Source: Candidatus Roizmanbacteria bacterium
Lineage (GTDB): Bacteria; Patescibacteriota; Microgenomatia; UBA1406
Length of the DNA: 6,726 nt
Reading direction: 5' to 3'
Assembly: GCA_024653645.1 (NCBI GenBank)
Contig: JANLHK010000117.1
Coordinates: 1 to 6,726, forward strand
The notes under the pieces were generated by a model. It searched no databases and was not told where the DNA came from. It saw nothing but the letters and a program-made list of their open reading frames with translations. This document shows, piece by piece, positions 1-5,332 of the stretch. Numbering within the stretch: position 1 is the stretch's first letter; every line of letters starts with the position of its first letter. The translations under genes and the position numbers were made by a program.

Positions 1-270
1 GATAAATCGGTCGATAGGTTTATGGGTATATGGCGAGCCAAACAGGATGAGTTTACTGATGAGCCCAGCACCAACTGGCTGCAATTTAGAACCTATATCG
101 CTCAACAGGAACAAATTATGCAAGAAACACTACATAAGGCTGCATTATCAACCTGGACCGGTGGAGTCAGTGCATCACTAGGATTTAATTGTGTTGAGTC
201 GGTAACGATAGATTACGATCATCCTTGGTATGGCGAGGTGGTAACCGCCGTTTTCAAAAAACATTCTTGA
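1..270 (+). CDS. Hypothetical protein, C-terminal part (probably cut by window edge)
   Basis: The reading frame is open from base 1 to a TGA stop at 268-270 and gives 89 residues without a stop. The first ATG in frame is at 22, which would give an 82-residue protein. I think that ATG is internal, because it has neither a ribosome binding site nor the -10-like hexamer 6-7 nt upstream that most other starts here have. The product is rich in Gln, Thr and aromatic residues, with a likely amphipathic helix around QFRTYIAQQEQIMQETLHKA and a beta-like tail ending in VVTAVFKKHS. It has one Cys and no transmembrane segment or signal peptide. I do not recognise the family and assign no function. It converges on lexA with a 55-bp gap. 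The uncertainty is whether it is a complete small gene or the end of a longer one. Confidence 0.55.
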   Translation, partial: DKSVDRFMGIWRAKQDEFTDEPSTNWLQFRTYIAQQEQIMQETLHKAALSTWTGGVSASLGFNCVESVTIDYDHPWYGEVVTAVFKKHS

Positions 271-325
271 CTACATAAGTCACGATCCCCGCCGGTAATG
301 CGACTAATATAATAGTGAGTGTTTA

Positions 326-907
326 CTAAGATCTCTTTTGATAATCGCGGATGACCTGGATAACCACACCGCCAATCTCAAGATTCTGTGAGGGATAGAG
401 TGAAGGATAATCGGGGTTAGCCGCTTCAAGATAGACTTTCCCATCCCGCCGCTTAAAATACTTCAGTGTCCACTCGCCATCAATGCAGGCGGCAACCACA
501 TCTCCCGCTTTGGGCTCTATGGCCTTATCAACAATAACCAGATCGCCCGACCTTATACCCTCGTTTATCATGGAATCACCGCTGACTGAAAGCACATAGG
601 TATGCTCGGGATGAGGGATAGAAAAAAAAGGCAAACCAATGGTATCATCCATAGGCACACTACTAACCGGCGAACCCGCTGGAATAATACCTAAGTGAGG
701 AAATTCCAAGAAAAGATCAGTGGGAACCAATGAGCCGCGCTTCTTTTCGAGTAAACCCACTTTGATCCATTTATTAACGAAATAGCTCACGCTTCCCTTT
801 GAAGAGAATTCAAACAGGTCTGCCATTTCTTTATACGTAGGCAGCTTGCGATGAGCAAAGTAGTAATTCCTTACTTGCTTTATATATTTCGTGTAGTTGA
901 TTCCCAT
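326..907 (-). CDS. lexA: LexA-type SOS transcriptional repressor, self-cleaving
   Basis: This 193-residue protein has the normal length and order of LexA. Residues 5-62 form a winged helix-turn-helix, with KLPTYKEMADLF matching the LexA PT-x-x-E-(I/M)-A element and a recognition helix near 35-47. Residues 73-190 form the S24 peptidase domain. The autocleavage site is Ala77-Gly78 in IIPAGSP, the catalytic serine is Ser112 in SGDSM, and the general-base lysine is Lys149 in WTLKYF. In known LexA proteins, RecA filaments on single-stranded DNA trigger cleavage and derepress DNA-repair genes. All residues needed for this are present. The ATG at 907 is the first in-frame start after the promoter (-10 at 932-937) and has no Shine-Dalgarno sequence. 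A palindrome at 911-928 overlaps the predicted transcription start, as expected for autorepression. An S24-family phage-type repressor is the alternative, but the LexA N-domain argues against it. Confidence 0.93.
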   Translation of the reverse strand: MGINYTKYIKQVRNYYFAHRKLPTYKEMADLFEFSSKGSVSYFVNKWIKVGLLEKKRGSLVPTDLFLEFPHLGIIPAGSPVSSVPMDDTIGLPFFSIPHPEHTYVLSVSGDSMINEGIRSGDLVIVDKAIEPKAGDVVAACIDGEWTLKYFKRRDGKVYLEAANPDYPSLYPSQNLEIGGVVIQVIRDYQKRS

Positions 908-910
908 GGC

Positions 911-928
911 ATCGTACGTTCGTACGAT
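911..928. promoter_or_regulatory. Probable LexA operator (SOS box)
   Basis: ATCGTACGTTCGTACGAT is a perfect inverted repeat with 8-bp arms (911-918 and 921-928) around a central TT. Its inner 14 bases, CGTAC-N4-GTACG, match the Gram-positive SOS box form CGAAC-N4-GTTCG at four of five bases in each arm. It starts 3 bp upstream of the lexA ATG and covers the predicted lexA transcription start near 925, so a bound LexA dimer would block initiation directly. No second perfect copy was seen in the window. Assignment to LexA rests on position, symmetry and resemblance to the known box. Confidence 0.75.
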
Positions 929-931
929 ATA

Positions 932-960
932 GTTATAACAACCTCTTAAAATTTTGTCAA
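932..960 (-). promoter_or_regulatory. lexA promoter
   Basis: On the minus strand, TTGACA (955-960, perfect -35) is followed by a 17-bp spacer and TATAAC (932-937, five of six -10 bases). Transcription should start near G925, inside the palindrome, leaving a leader of about 18 nt with no Shine-Dalgarno sequence. It is the best sigma70-type promoter in the window, which suits a gene controlled mainly by repression. Confidence 0.8.
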
Positions 961-980
961 TGACTCTTAATTGATATAAT
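954..980 (+). promoter_or_regulatory. Promoter of the cysteine hydrolase gene, leaderless
   Basis: A perfect extended -10, TG-A-TATAAT, lies at 972-980, and its hexamer ends 6 nt before the ATG at 987, so the start codon should be at +1. A -35-like TTGTCA (954-959) sits 15 bp upstream of the hexamer, which is short for sigma70, but the extended -10 may compensate. This -35 overlaps the lexA -35 (955-960) on the opposite strand. Confidence 0.7.
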
Positions 981-986
981 AGTAGT

Positions 987-1502
987 ATGGAATTTGATCA
1001 TCTGGCGGTTATTGACATGCAGCGTAATTTTCTACGCCATAGGCCCTTGCGTGAATACTTGAATATCACCGATATAATCAAGAGCCTCATTCATGACGCG
1101 CGAACTCACGATATTCCCGTTACCTATGCGATGTATGATCCAGAAAGATGGGGTGAATTAACCCCAGAGATGAATCCTCTTTCCCCAGAAGAAGTAATAG
1201 TTAAAGAATATGATGATGCATTTACTTCGCCGGAATTTGTAAAGAGAATGAAAGGTTACGGGCTTATCTGTATCGCTGGGTGTCATCTTGAATACTGTAT
1301 ACGTGATACGATACGTGGTGCCATACGCAACGGCCACTCAGTAGTAGCTTACCAACAAGCCCTACTGCCCTCATCAGAAGGATCACCTAAGGCAAACGCA
1401 ACGCTTCGCGCCCTGCGACGTAATCGGAAAGTACAACTATTGAATCAATATCCCTCGGACACCAGAGTGTTATTTCAATCTTCTGAGTTCATTACTGCAT
1501 AG
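987..1502 (+). CDS. Isochorismatase-like cysteine hydrolase
   Basis: This 171-residue soluble protein has the isochorismatase/nicotinamidase fold signature. It begins with a hydrophobic strand ending in Asp10 (LAVIDMQ). The central lysine is probably Lys73 (EVIVKEYDDAF). The nucleophile is Cys104 in IAGCHLEYCI, at the family position G-x-x-x-x-x-C, so the Asp-Lys-Cys triad is complete. Members hydrolyse C-N or C-O bonds (nicotinamidase, N-carbamoyl amidases, isochorismatase), and the substrate cannot be read from this sequence. The nicotinamidase metal-binding Asp-x-His motif is not evident between Asp10 and Lys73, which weighs against a PncA role. The ATG at 987 is chosen because a TATAAT ends 6 nt before it. 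The gene is divergent from lexA, and its 3' end overlaps the convergent serine hydrolase gene by 28 bp. The arginine-rich stretch RALRRNRK (141-148) near the C-terminus is unusual. Confidence 0.8.
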   Translation: MEFDHLAVIDMQRNFLRHRPLREYLNITDIIKSLIHDARTHDIPVTYAMYDPERWGELTPEMNPLSPEEVIVKEYDDAFTSPEFVKRMKGYGLICIAGCHLEYCIRDTIRGAIRNGHSVVAYQQALLPSSEGSPKANATLRALRRNRKVQLLNQYPSDTRVLFQSSEFITA

Positions 1503-2443
1503 GTTTTTGACGATACCGTACGCATTATTTTATACAGCAAATCGAATGATTCTCCTTTTGTCATAATGCAGATTACGTATGGTCGAGATGAGTATACAAT
1601 ACCACAATCGTGCAATTCATAGCTACGACCCAAAGGAGAATCTACTGTTTGCTCTCCGAATTTATGAGCTATAGGAATATCATTGGGTACTCCACTTCGT
1701 ATTCCTCTTTCGAATTTGCTCTGAGTAAGCATTTGGAGTACCTTTTCCGAACTCTCTGTTTTTAAATAGGTTGCATTATACAGTACCCTCAAAAAGGCTG
1801 AATATTCTTGTGGTGTGATTTGATATGATTCCTGTGCGTCTGCCGATACTAGGCCGTGGTCCCGCAATACATCATTGATCGCATACATACCGATATAATC
1901 ACGAAGTGTTTTAATTGCCCGATTATCCGAATCAATAATCGCCCGTTCTATAAATTCATTAATCGTTAATTCTTCTCCTGGTTTAACTGGGGTTCCACCT
2001 TCAATATTCTGTTCAGGCAATGATCCCTCGTATGCCGTAAGTTTTACATCTACCAATTCGGGTTTCAACTCAATCCGTTTCATAAGAGCAATATAAACCG
2101 GAAGCTTCATTAAGCTAGCAGCGTCAAATTCCGTGTCTTTTTCTTCAAATACTATCGCCCCACCGTTTGCTAGACCGCGTACATACAGACTGATAATAGC
2201 TCTACTCTCATAACTCTTTTTTATATTATTTATGGCTCTTTTAAGTTTTGCTAACTGCTGAGGAGGCAACGGTTCAAATGCATCACACTCCAATAACGGA
2301 CTGGTGTATTTGCCTAATGCACGCTGCTCAATTAAATTACTGACAGTGGATTGAGTGGGAGGATAGATAACGGTCGTAATAAGTACGCCAATAGCAATTC
2401 CTGCAATTAAAAAAACAAGGTGTAAAGCTCGAACAGTAGACAT
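1475..2443 (-). CDS. Membrane-anchored serine hydrolase, class A beta-lactamase / PBP-like fold
   Basis: This 322-residue protein has an N-terminal hydrophobic anchor at about 8-27 (LHLVFLIAGIAIGVLITTVI). It lacks a lipobox and an obvious signal-peptidase site, so it is probably tethered with the catalytic domain outside. The domain (about 80-315) carries Ser110-x-x-Lys113 (SLMK), then Ser172-Asp173-Asn174 (SDN), then Lys261-Phe262-Gly263 (HKFGE) in place of the usual KTG triad. The SDN-to-TPxE spacing is shorter than in true class A enzymes and I see no ExxLN omega-loop motif. The deacylating glutamate of class A beta-lactamases therefore seems absent. A DD-peptidase or other peptidoglycan-related acylase is as likely as drug hydrolysis. 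The ATG at 2443 follows an extended -10 by 6 nt. The gene lies 21 bp downstream of the unknown gene at 2465-3397 on the same strand and overlaps the hydrolase gene at 987-1502 tail to tail. Confidence 0.85.
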   Translation of the reverse strand: MSTVRALHLVFLIAGIAIGVLITTVIYPPTQSTVSNLIEQRALGKYTSPLLECDAFEPLPPQQLAKLKRAINNIKKSYESRAIISLYVRGLANGGAIVFEEKDTEFDAASLMKLPVYIALMKRIELKPELVDVKLTAYEGSLPEQNIEGGTPVKPGEELTINEFIERAIIDSDNRAIKTLRDYIGMYAINDVLRDHGLVSADAQESYQITPQEYSAFLRVLYNATYLKTESSEKVLQMLTQSKFERGIRSGVPNDIPIAHKFGEQTVDSPLGRSYELHDCGIVYSSRPYVICIMTKGESFDLLYKIMRTVSSKTYAVMNSED

Positions 2444-2449
2444 GGATTA

Positions 2450-2477
2450 GTTATAGCATAGCTATTATGTTTTGCAA
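2450..2477 (-). promoter_or_regulatory. Promoter of the serine hydrolase gene, leaderless
   Basis: On the minus strand, an extended -10 TGC-TATAAC (2450-2458, five of six hexamer bases) ends 6 nt before the ATG at 2443. A -35-like TTGCAA (2472-2477, four of six) lies upstream with a 16-bp spacer. The -35 and most of the spacer fall over the end of the upstream gene (stop at 2465-2467). The serine hydrolase can therefore be transcribed on its own even though it could also be read through from upstream. Confidence 0.65.
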
Positions 2478-3397
2478 TAGGATATGATTGGTGTACGCAC
2501 GAGCAATTCACGGGGATAATCCAGACTGTCAAGTTTACCGATAAGGCCACAACTTAACTGATCAGTCAAGGTATTAAGGTGGGGATGGGTTTCAACTCGA
2601 TGTAATATAGTTCCCCATATAGCACCGACTGACGATATCCTACCATGTTCACGAACGGGCCCACTCGGGCTGTACCCTTCCAGTAAGAGTGCGGCCAGTT
2701 GGTCATCAGATAAACCCTGATGCTTGACGGTTTCTAATACATGTATAGCAATGCCGGCACTGATGTCCTGTACGGTCGGTTCTCTGCCAATAACATACTG
2801 AAAATGCCGCCAGGGAACAGTAAATGCCTCTGGTGGTGTTCCGTTGGTACTGATCTTTTGCAACCTCAGTGCTTCCAGATGACGAAGCAACTGTGCTGGC
2901 CAATACCGATGGGGTTTTGCAATGCCATATATCTTGGTTGCATCAATATGAGGAGGATACCGCACATCCTGATTAACATAGCCCGGTTCTCGGTCTTCAG
3001 GAGCATGCCACGCTTCCAGTCGTCCCGGATACGGACTTATTTTTTCGGTATCCCGTAATATACCATACACATATCGATCCGCTTGATTTTTCGTAGTATA
3101 ACTCCAGACGGTCTCCCGAGCCGCATCAGGCCCACGCATAGCCACCAAGTGCTCTGCGACGACGCAAGCGAGTTTCGCTGCCGCTTCACCCACGGCACAT
3201 CCTGATATCTCTTCTGGCAAGGGCCAGCCCTGTGCTTCAATATAATCTTCAATGGCCCAACGTGAATGGCCAAGCTTTTTGGCCAACTCTTTTAATGCGT
3301 CCAGCTCTCCCCTGGTCATCTCAGAAGAACCGAATTCCTCAGCCGTAGCAGTGTTATATCGATTCACCACCTCCGCATGATACGTTTCTGCTGACAT
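2465..3397 (-). CDS. Protein of unknown function, 310 residues, predicted cytoplasmic
   Basis: I do not recognise this family. The frame stays open upstream to an ATG at 3529, but that would overlap the divergent LysM gene by about 100 bp and add a low-quality hydrophobic leader. I choose the ATG at 3397 because a TATACT hexamer ends 7 nt before it. The 310-residue product has no transmembrane segment or signal peptide. It looks mostly helical and acidic, with Ala- and Leu-rich helices near 30-55, 66-88, 168-181 and 208-245. A central stretch (about 118-166) is rich in Pro, Tyr and His, including SPYPGR and KPHRYWP. It has three Cys (67, 283, 308), not in a metal-binding arrangement. I see no nucleotide-binding or protease motif. 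The serine hydrolase gene follows 21 bp downstream on the same strand, so the two may be partly co-transcribed. Confidence 0.7.
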   Translation of the reverse strand: MSAETYHAEVVNRYNTATAEEFGSSEMTRGELDALKELAKKLGHSRWAIEDYIEAQGWPLPEEISGCAVGEAAAKLACVVAEHLVAMRGPDAARETVWSYTTKNQADRYVYGILRDTEKISPYPGRLEAWHAPEDREPGYVNQDVRYPPHIDATKIYGIAKPHRYWPAQLLRHLEALRLQKISTNGTPPEAFTVPWRHFQYVIGREPTVQDISAGIAIHVLETVKHQGLSDDQLAALLLEGYSPSGPVREHGRISSVGAIWGTILHRVETHPHLNTLTDQLSCGLIGKLDSLDYPRELLVRTPIISYCKT

Positions 3398-3404
3398 AAA
3401 CGAT

Positions 3405-3410
3405 AGTATA
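3405..3410 (-). promoter_or_regulatory. -10 element of the unknown gene at 2465-3397
   Basis: TATACT on the minus strand (five of six -10 bases) ends 7 nt before the ATG at 3397 and predicts a leaderless transcript. No convincing -35 or TG extension is present. It also supports 3397 over the more upstream ATG at 3529. Confidence 0.5.
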
Positions 3411-3437
3411 TCGTATGGTACAATATCGTATATGGTA
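3408..3437. repeat. Imperfect direct repeat in divergent promoter region
   Basis: ATATCGTATGGTA (3408-3420) is repeated as ATATCGTATATGGTA (3423-3437), with the shared ATATCGTAT in register 15 bp apart. A short inverted repeat CGATA-GTA-TATCG (3401-3413) overlaps the first copy. Together they fill the 34-bp gap between two divergent genes and surround both -10 elements. They could be regulator half-sites, but duplicated promoter sequence is an equally good explanation. Confidence 0.45.
3416..3424 (+). promoter_or_regulatory. Extended -10 of the LysM protein gene, leaderless
   Basis: TGG-TACAAT is an extended -10 with five of six hexamer bases. It ends 7 nt before the ATG at 3432, so transcription should begin at the start codon. 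No -35 is recognisable. It lies only 5 bp from the opposing TATACT, so polymerase could hardly occupy both promoters at once. Confidence 0.6.
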
Positions 3438-3821
3438 GCCAAAATGAAGAAGAAGGTACGAGCAGCAAAAAAAGAAACTCCGGTAGACCTGATACAGAAA
3501 AAGCCCAATGCTTTTGCGGTCGGCAGCATCGCGCTCCTACTGGGTGTGGTTGCGGGCGTGTTACTGATTCAACAGCGCATGCCCCCACAAACCAAAGATC
3601 AAAAACGTAGGGAGAGCACACCTTCGGTTATGCAGAACAACAATAAAAAACAGGGATATACCGAATATGTCATGCAGGAGAATGAAAGTCTATCGGATGT
3701 TGCGCAGCGCTTTTATAACGACCCCAATCGTTATATGAAGATAGCAGAGGAAAACAATATCCTCAATCCAGATATTGTTGAGCCAGGGACTAAAATCAAA
3801 CTATATAACCTTCCTCAGTAA
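3432..3821 (+). CDS. Single-pass membrane protein with C-terminal LysM domain
   Basis: This 129-residue protein has a short, strongly basic N-terminus (MVAKMKKKVRAAKK), one transmembrane helix at about 26-46 and a polar linker (51-76). It ends in one LysM domain at about 78-126. The LysM features visible are YVMQENESLSDVAQRFYND, then the Asn-rich EENNILNPD, then the closing PGTKIKLY. LysM binds N-acetylglucosamine-containing glycans, usually peptidoglycan. The positive-inside rule places the domain outside, so this is probably a small wall-binding tether or an accessory to an envelope machine. The ATG at 3432 is preferred because a -10 ends 7 nt before it. The ATG at 3444 (MKKKVRAAKK) is a possible alternative start that would leave the domains unchanged. 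It converges on the solute-binding protein gene with a 6-bp gap and no terminator. Confidence 0.85.
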   Translation: MVAKMKKKVRAAKKETPVDLIQKKPNAFAVGSIALLLGVVAGVLLIQQRMPPQTKDQKRRESTPSVMQNNNKKQGYTEYVMQENESLSDVAQRFYNDPNRYMKIAEENNILNPDIVEPGTKIKLYNLPQ

Positions 3822-3827
3822 CCCGTA

Positions 3828-5309
3828 CTAGGGCATATTCGGTACCGGCTTTGCCACATATTTGAATTGCTCAATGACTGTCGTTATCCCATTGGCAAGT
3901 GTACTGAGTGCTTCATCAGGAGCAGAACCAAAAATAATTGAATTAACCGCGTCTCGTACATAATCCCCCACATGTACATTAAGACCATTATCGTAGGTTC
4001 TATCGATCAATGGCAACGAATCGTAGTAAGGCGCCTGTTGCACGACCGGACCTAAGTAGGGGTCCTGAGTAATAAGGTTTGCCATATCAATACGCGGATA
4101 CGGCCTACTGGGAAATACTCTTCCTGCTTTTATGTCAAGTTGCTGGAGCTTAGTAAGCGTTTCCTTCGATGAGAGATACTGCAAAAACTCCCAAGCCTCT
4201 GTTGGGTGTTGGCTCGTTTTTGATACCCCTTCAACCCAATAGTTGGCTATCGCCTTTTCGGTCCCTCCCTGAATTTGAGGCATAGGCAACACGACAATTT
4301 CTATATCGGGATTTATGTGCTTGATTACCTCTAACTCCCAATAGGGCGCAAACACCATAGCCACCTTTTCATTGGCAAACGCAACAATGGAGTTGTCCAT
4401 GGTTTCATTCCAGGTATCGTTAGGAGGTTGTGCAAAACTCGTATAGGTTTCAAGTACGGATATAGCATTTTCGTCTCCCTGCATGCTCGAAATGGATACG
4501 CCATTTTGCAACAACATGGCACCGATAATATCGCTGAAATGGGTAATATTCTCTGCCGTGCCCAGTGCAACGCCGCCAAACTGCAACTGGCCGTCTGAGT
4601 TATGAATCGTCAGAGAACGGGATATTTCGATTAATGATTCCCAGTCAGTGGGCTGCTTCGCAATGCCGGCGTTTGCCAATAGTCGCTTGTTATACAGTAA
4701 CAGCAAACCATCTATACCTAGCGGAACGCACAGTATATTTGATTCACTGATACAATCTTTAACCACGACAGGATAATATGTTTTTTGATAAGTCGCTACA
4801 TCAAACGTTCCCTGAGGAGCGGGTGCCAGTATATCGGTCATGGTGGTCGACCACGTATTATGAATGCGCATGATATCCGGACCAGTCCCCTTCTGTAATC
4901 GAGCAATCAGCCGTTCACGATAGCTGTCTTTTGCATCCATAACCACATAATCAATGGACACATCGGGCTTTATTTTTTTGTAGTCAGCAATCACTTCTTT
5001 CATTTGTGCCGCGTCATCCCATAAACCCCAATAGGTCAACTGCACCCCGGTAGTAGTAGCACCTCCGCCTGATCCTCGACGCATAAAAAACAGAACTCCC
5101 ACGACAATGAGTACCAGCGCAAATACCCCGGCTATGCCGTACATTAGATAGGTCCGCGGGTTTTTTGATGATGCTTCAGTGGGTGTCGTATCAGTGGGGT
5201 ATAAATATTCGTCAGTTAAGTATTCTTCGGGAATATTAACATTGGGTTTTGATGCATCTGATGGTGGCGTTGTCTCCTCGGCTTTATACACGATATTTTC
5301 CTGTGCCAT
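3828..5309 (-). CDS. Membrane-anchored extracellular solute-binding protein, family 1 type
   Basis: This 493-residue protein resembles the sugar-binding (family 1, MalE/UgpB-like) proteins of ABC transporters. An acidic, Pro/Thr-rich N-terminal tail of about 54 residues precedes one transmembrane helix (about 55-76), which ends in Arg-Arg and a Gly-rich linker. The binding fold starts at VQLTYWGLWDD (89-99). It continues through YKKIKPDVSIDYV (110-122), GTGPDIMRIH (141-150), VPLGIDGLLLLYNKRLL (195-211), the second-lobe motif VAMVFAPYWEL (316-326) and the C-terminal EAWEFLQYLSS (371-381). Cys186 and Cys194 flank a short loop and could form a disulfide. There is no lipobox, so anchoring is by the helix, unlike typical Gram-positive binding proteins. 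The ATG at 5309 is chosen because the next upstream ATG (5342) would overlap vanW. No permease or ATPase gene lies beside it, so the transported or sensed ligand is unknown. Confidence 0.88.
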   Translation of the reverse strand: MAQENIVYKAEETTPPSDASKPNVNIPEEYLTDEYLYPTDTTPTEASSKNPRTYLMYGIAGVFALVLIVVGVLFFMRRGSGGGATTTGVQLTYWGLWDDAAQMKEVIADYKKIKPDVSIDYVVMDAKDSYRERLIARLQKGTGPDIMRIHNTWSTTMTDILAPAPQGTFDVATYQKTYYPVVVKDCISESNILCVPLGIDGLLLLYNKRLLANAGIAKQPTDWESLIEISRSLTIHNSDGQLQFGGVALGTAENITHFSDIIGAMLLQNGVSISSMQGDENAISVLETYTSFAQPPNDTWNETMDNSIVAFANEKVAMVFAPYWELEVIKHINPDIEIVVLPMPQIQGGTEKAIANYWVEGVSKTSQHPTEAWEFLQYLSSKETLTKLQQLDIKAGRVFPSRPYPRIDMANLITQDPYLGPVVQQAPYYDSLPLIDRTYDNGLNVHVGDYVRDAVNSIIFGSAPDEALSTLANGITTVIEQFKYVAKPVPNMP

Positions 5310-5318
5310 TGCTATAAT
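5310..5318 (+). promoter_or_regulatory. Extended -10 of the VanW-family gene
   Basis: TGC-TATAAT is a perfect extended -10. Its hexamer ends 14 nt before the ATG at 5333, giving an expected start near 5325 and a leader of about 8 nt, too short for a Shine-Dalgarno sequence. A weaker alternative, TGG-TAGCAT (5318-5326, four of six bases), ends 6 nt before the ATG and would give a leaderless mRNA. Which one is used cannot be decided from sequence. Confidence 0.6.
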
Positions 5319-5325
5319 GGTAGCA
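5317..5325 (-). promoter_or_regulatory. Putative extended -10 of the solute-binding protein gene
   Basis: On the minus strand, TGC-TACCAT (hexamer four of six, with the key A at position 2 and the final T) ends 7 nt before the ATG at 5309, again predicting a leaderless transcript. It shares bases 5317-5318 with the TATAAT of the opposite promoter, so the two promoters cannot be open together. Confidence 0.45.
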
Positions 5326-5332
5326 TATTTTA

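Larger units (their letters stand above)
5310..5325. repeat. Inverted repeat TGCTA-N6-TAGCA between divergent genes
   Basis: Five-base arms at 5310-5314 and 5321-5325 enclose six bases. Each arm supplies the TGCTA that starts an extended -10 on its own strand, so this short symmetric element holds both divergent promoters. It may be a consequence of promoter consensus rather than a protein-binding site. Confidence 0.5.

Noticed and set aside
308..313. TATAAT on the plus strand between the first gene and lexA
   Set aside because: No plus-strand gene starts downstream. It lies over the 3' end of convergent lexA, and AT-rich spacer makes a chance match likely.
1299..1327. Four ATACG repeats
   Set aside because: They fall inside the hydrolase gene and mostly reflect Ile-Arg codon pairs (ATA CGT/CGC) in IRDTIRGAIR, so they are explained by coding.
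2741..3058. Open frame of 105 codons antisense to the unknown protein gene
   Set aside because: It has low-complexity, Cys/Trp/Met-rich composition typical of a shadow frame, with no promoter spacing of the kind seen at the other starts. The same applies to the other short open frames overlapping real genes, such as 3037-3273, 4331-4579 and 5884-6072.
3398..3529. Longer N-terminus for the unknown protein, starting at the ATG at 3529
   Set aside because: It would overlap the LysM coding sequence on the other strand by about 100 bp, adds a Phe-rich leader unlike the rest of the protein, and is out of step with the -10 at 3405-3410.
3319..3621. Minus-strand open frames across the LysM gene start
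   Set aside because: They are antisense to a recognisable LysM membrane protein and have no domain features of their own.
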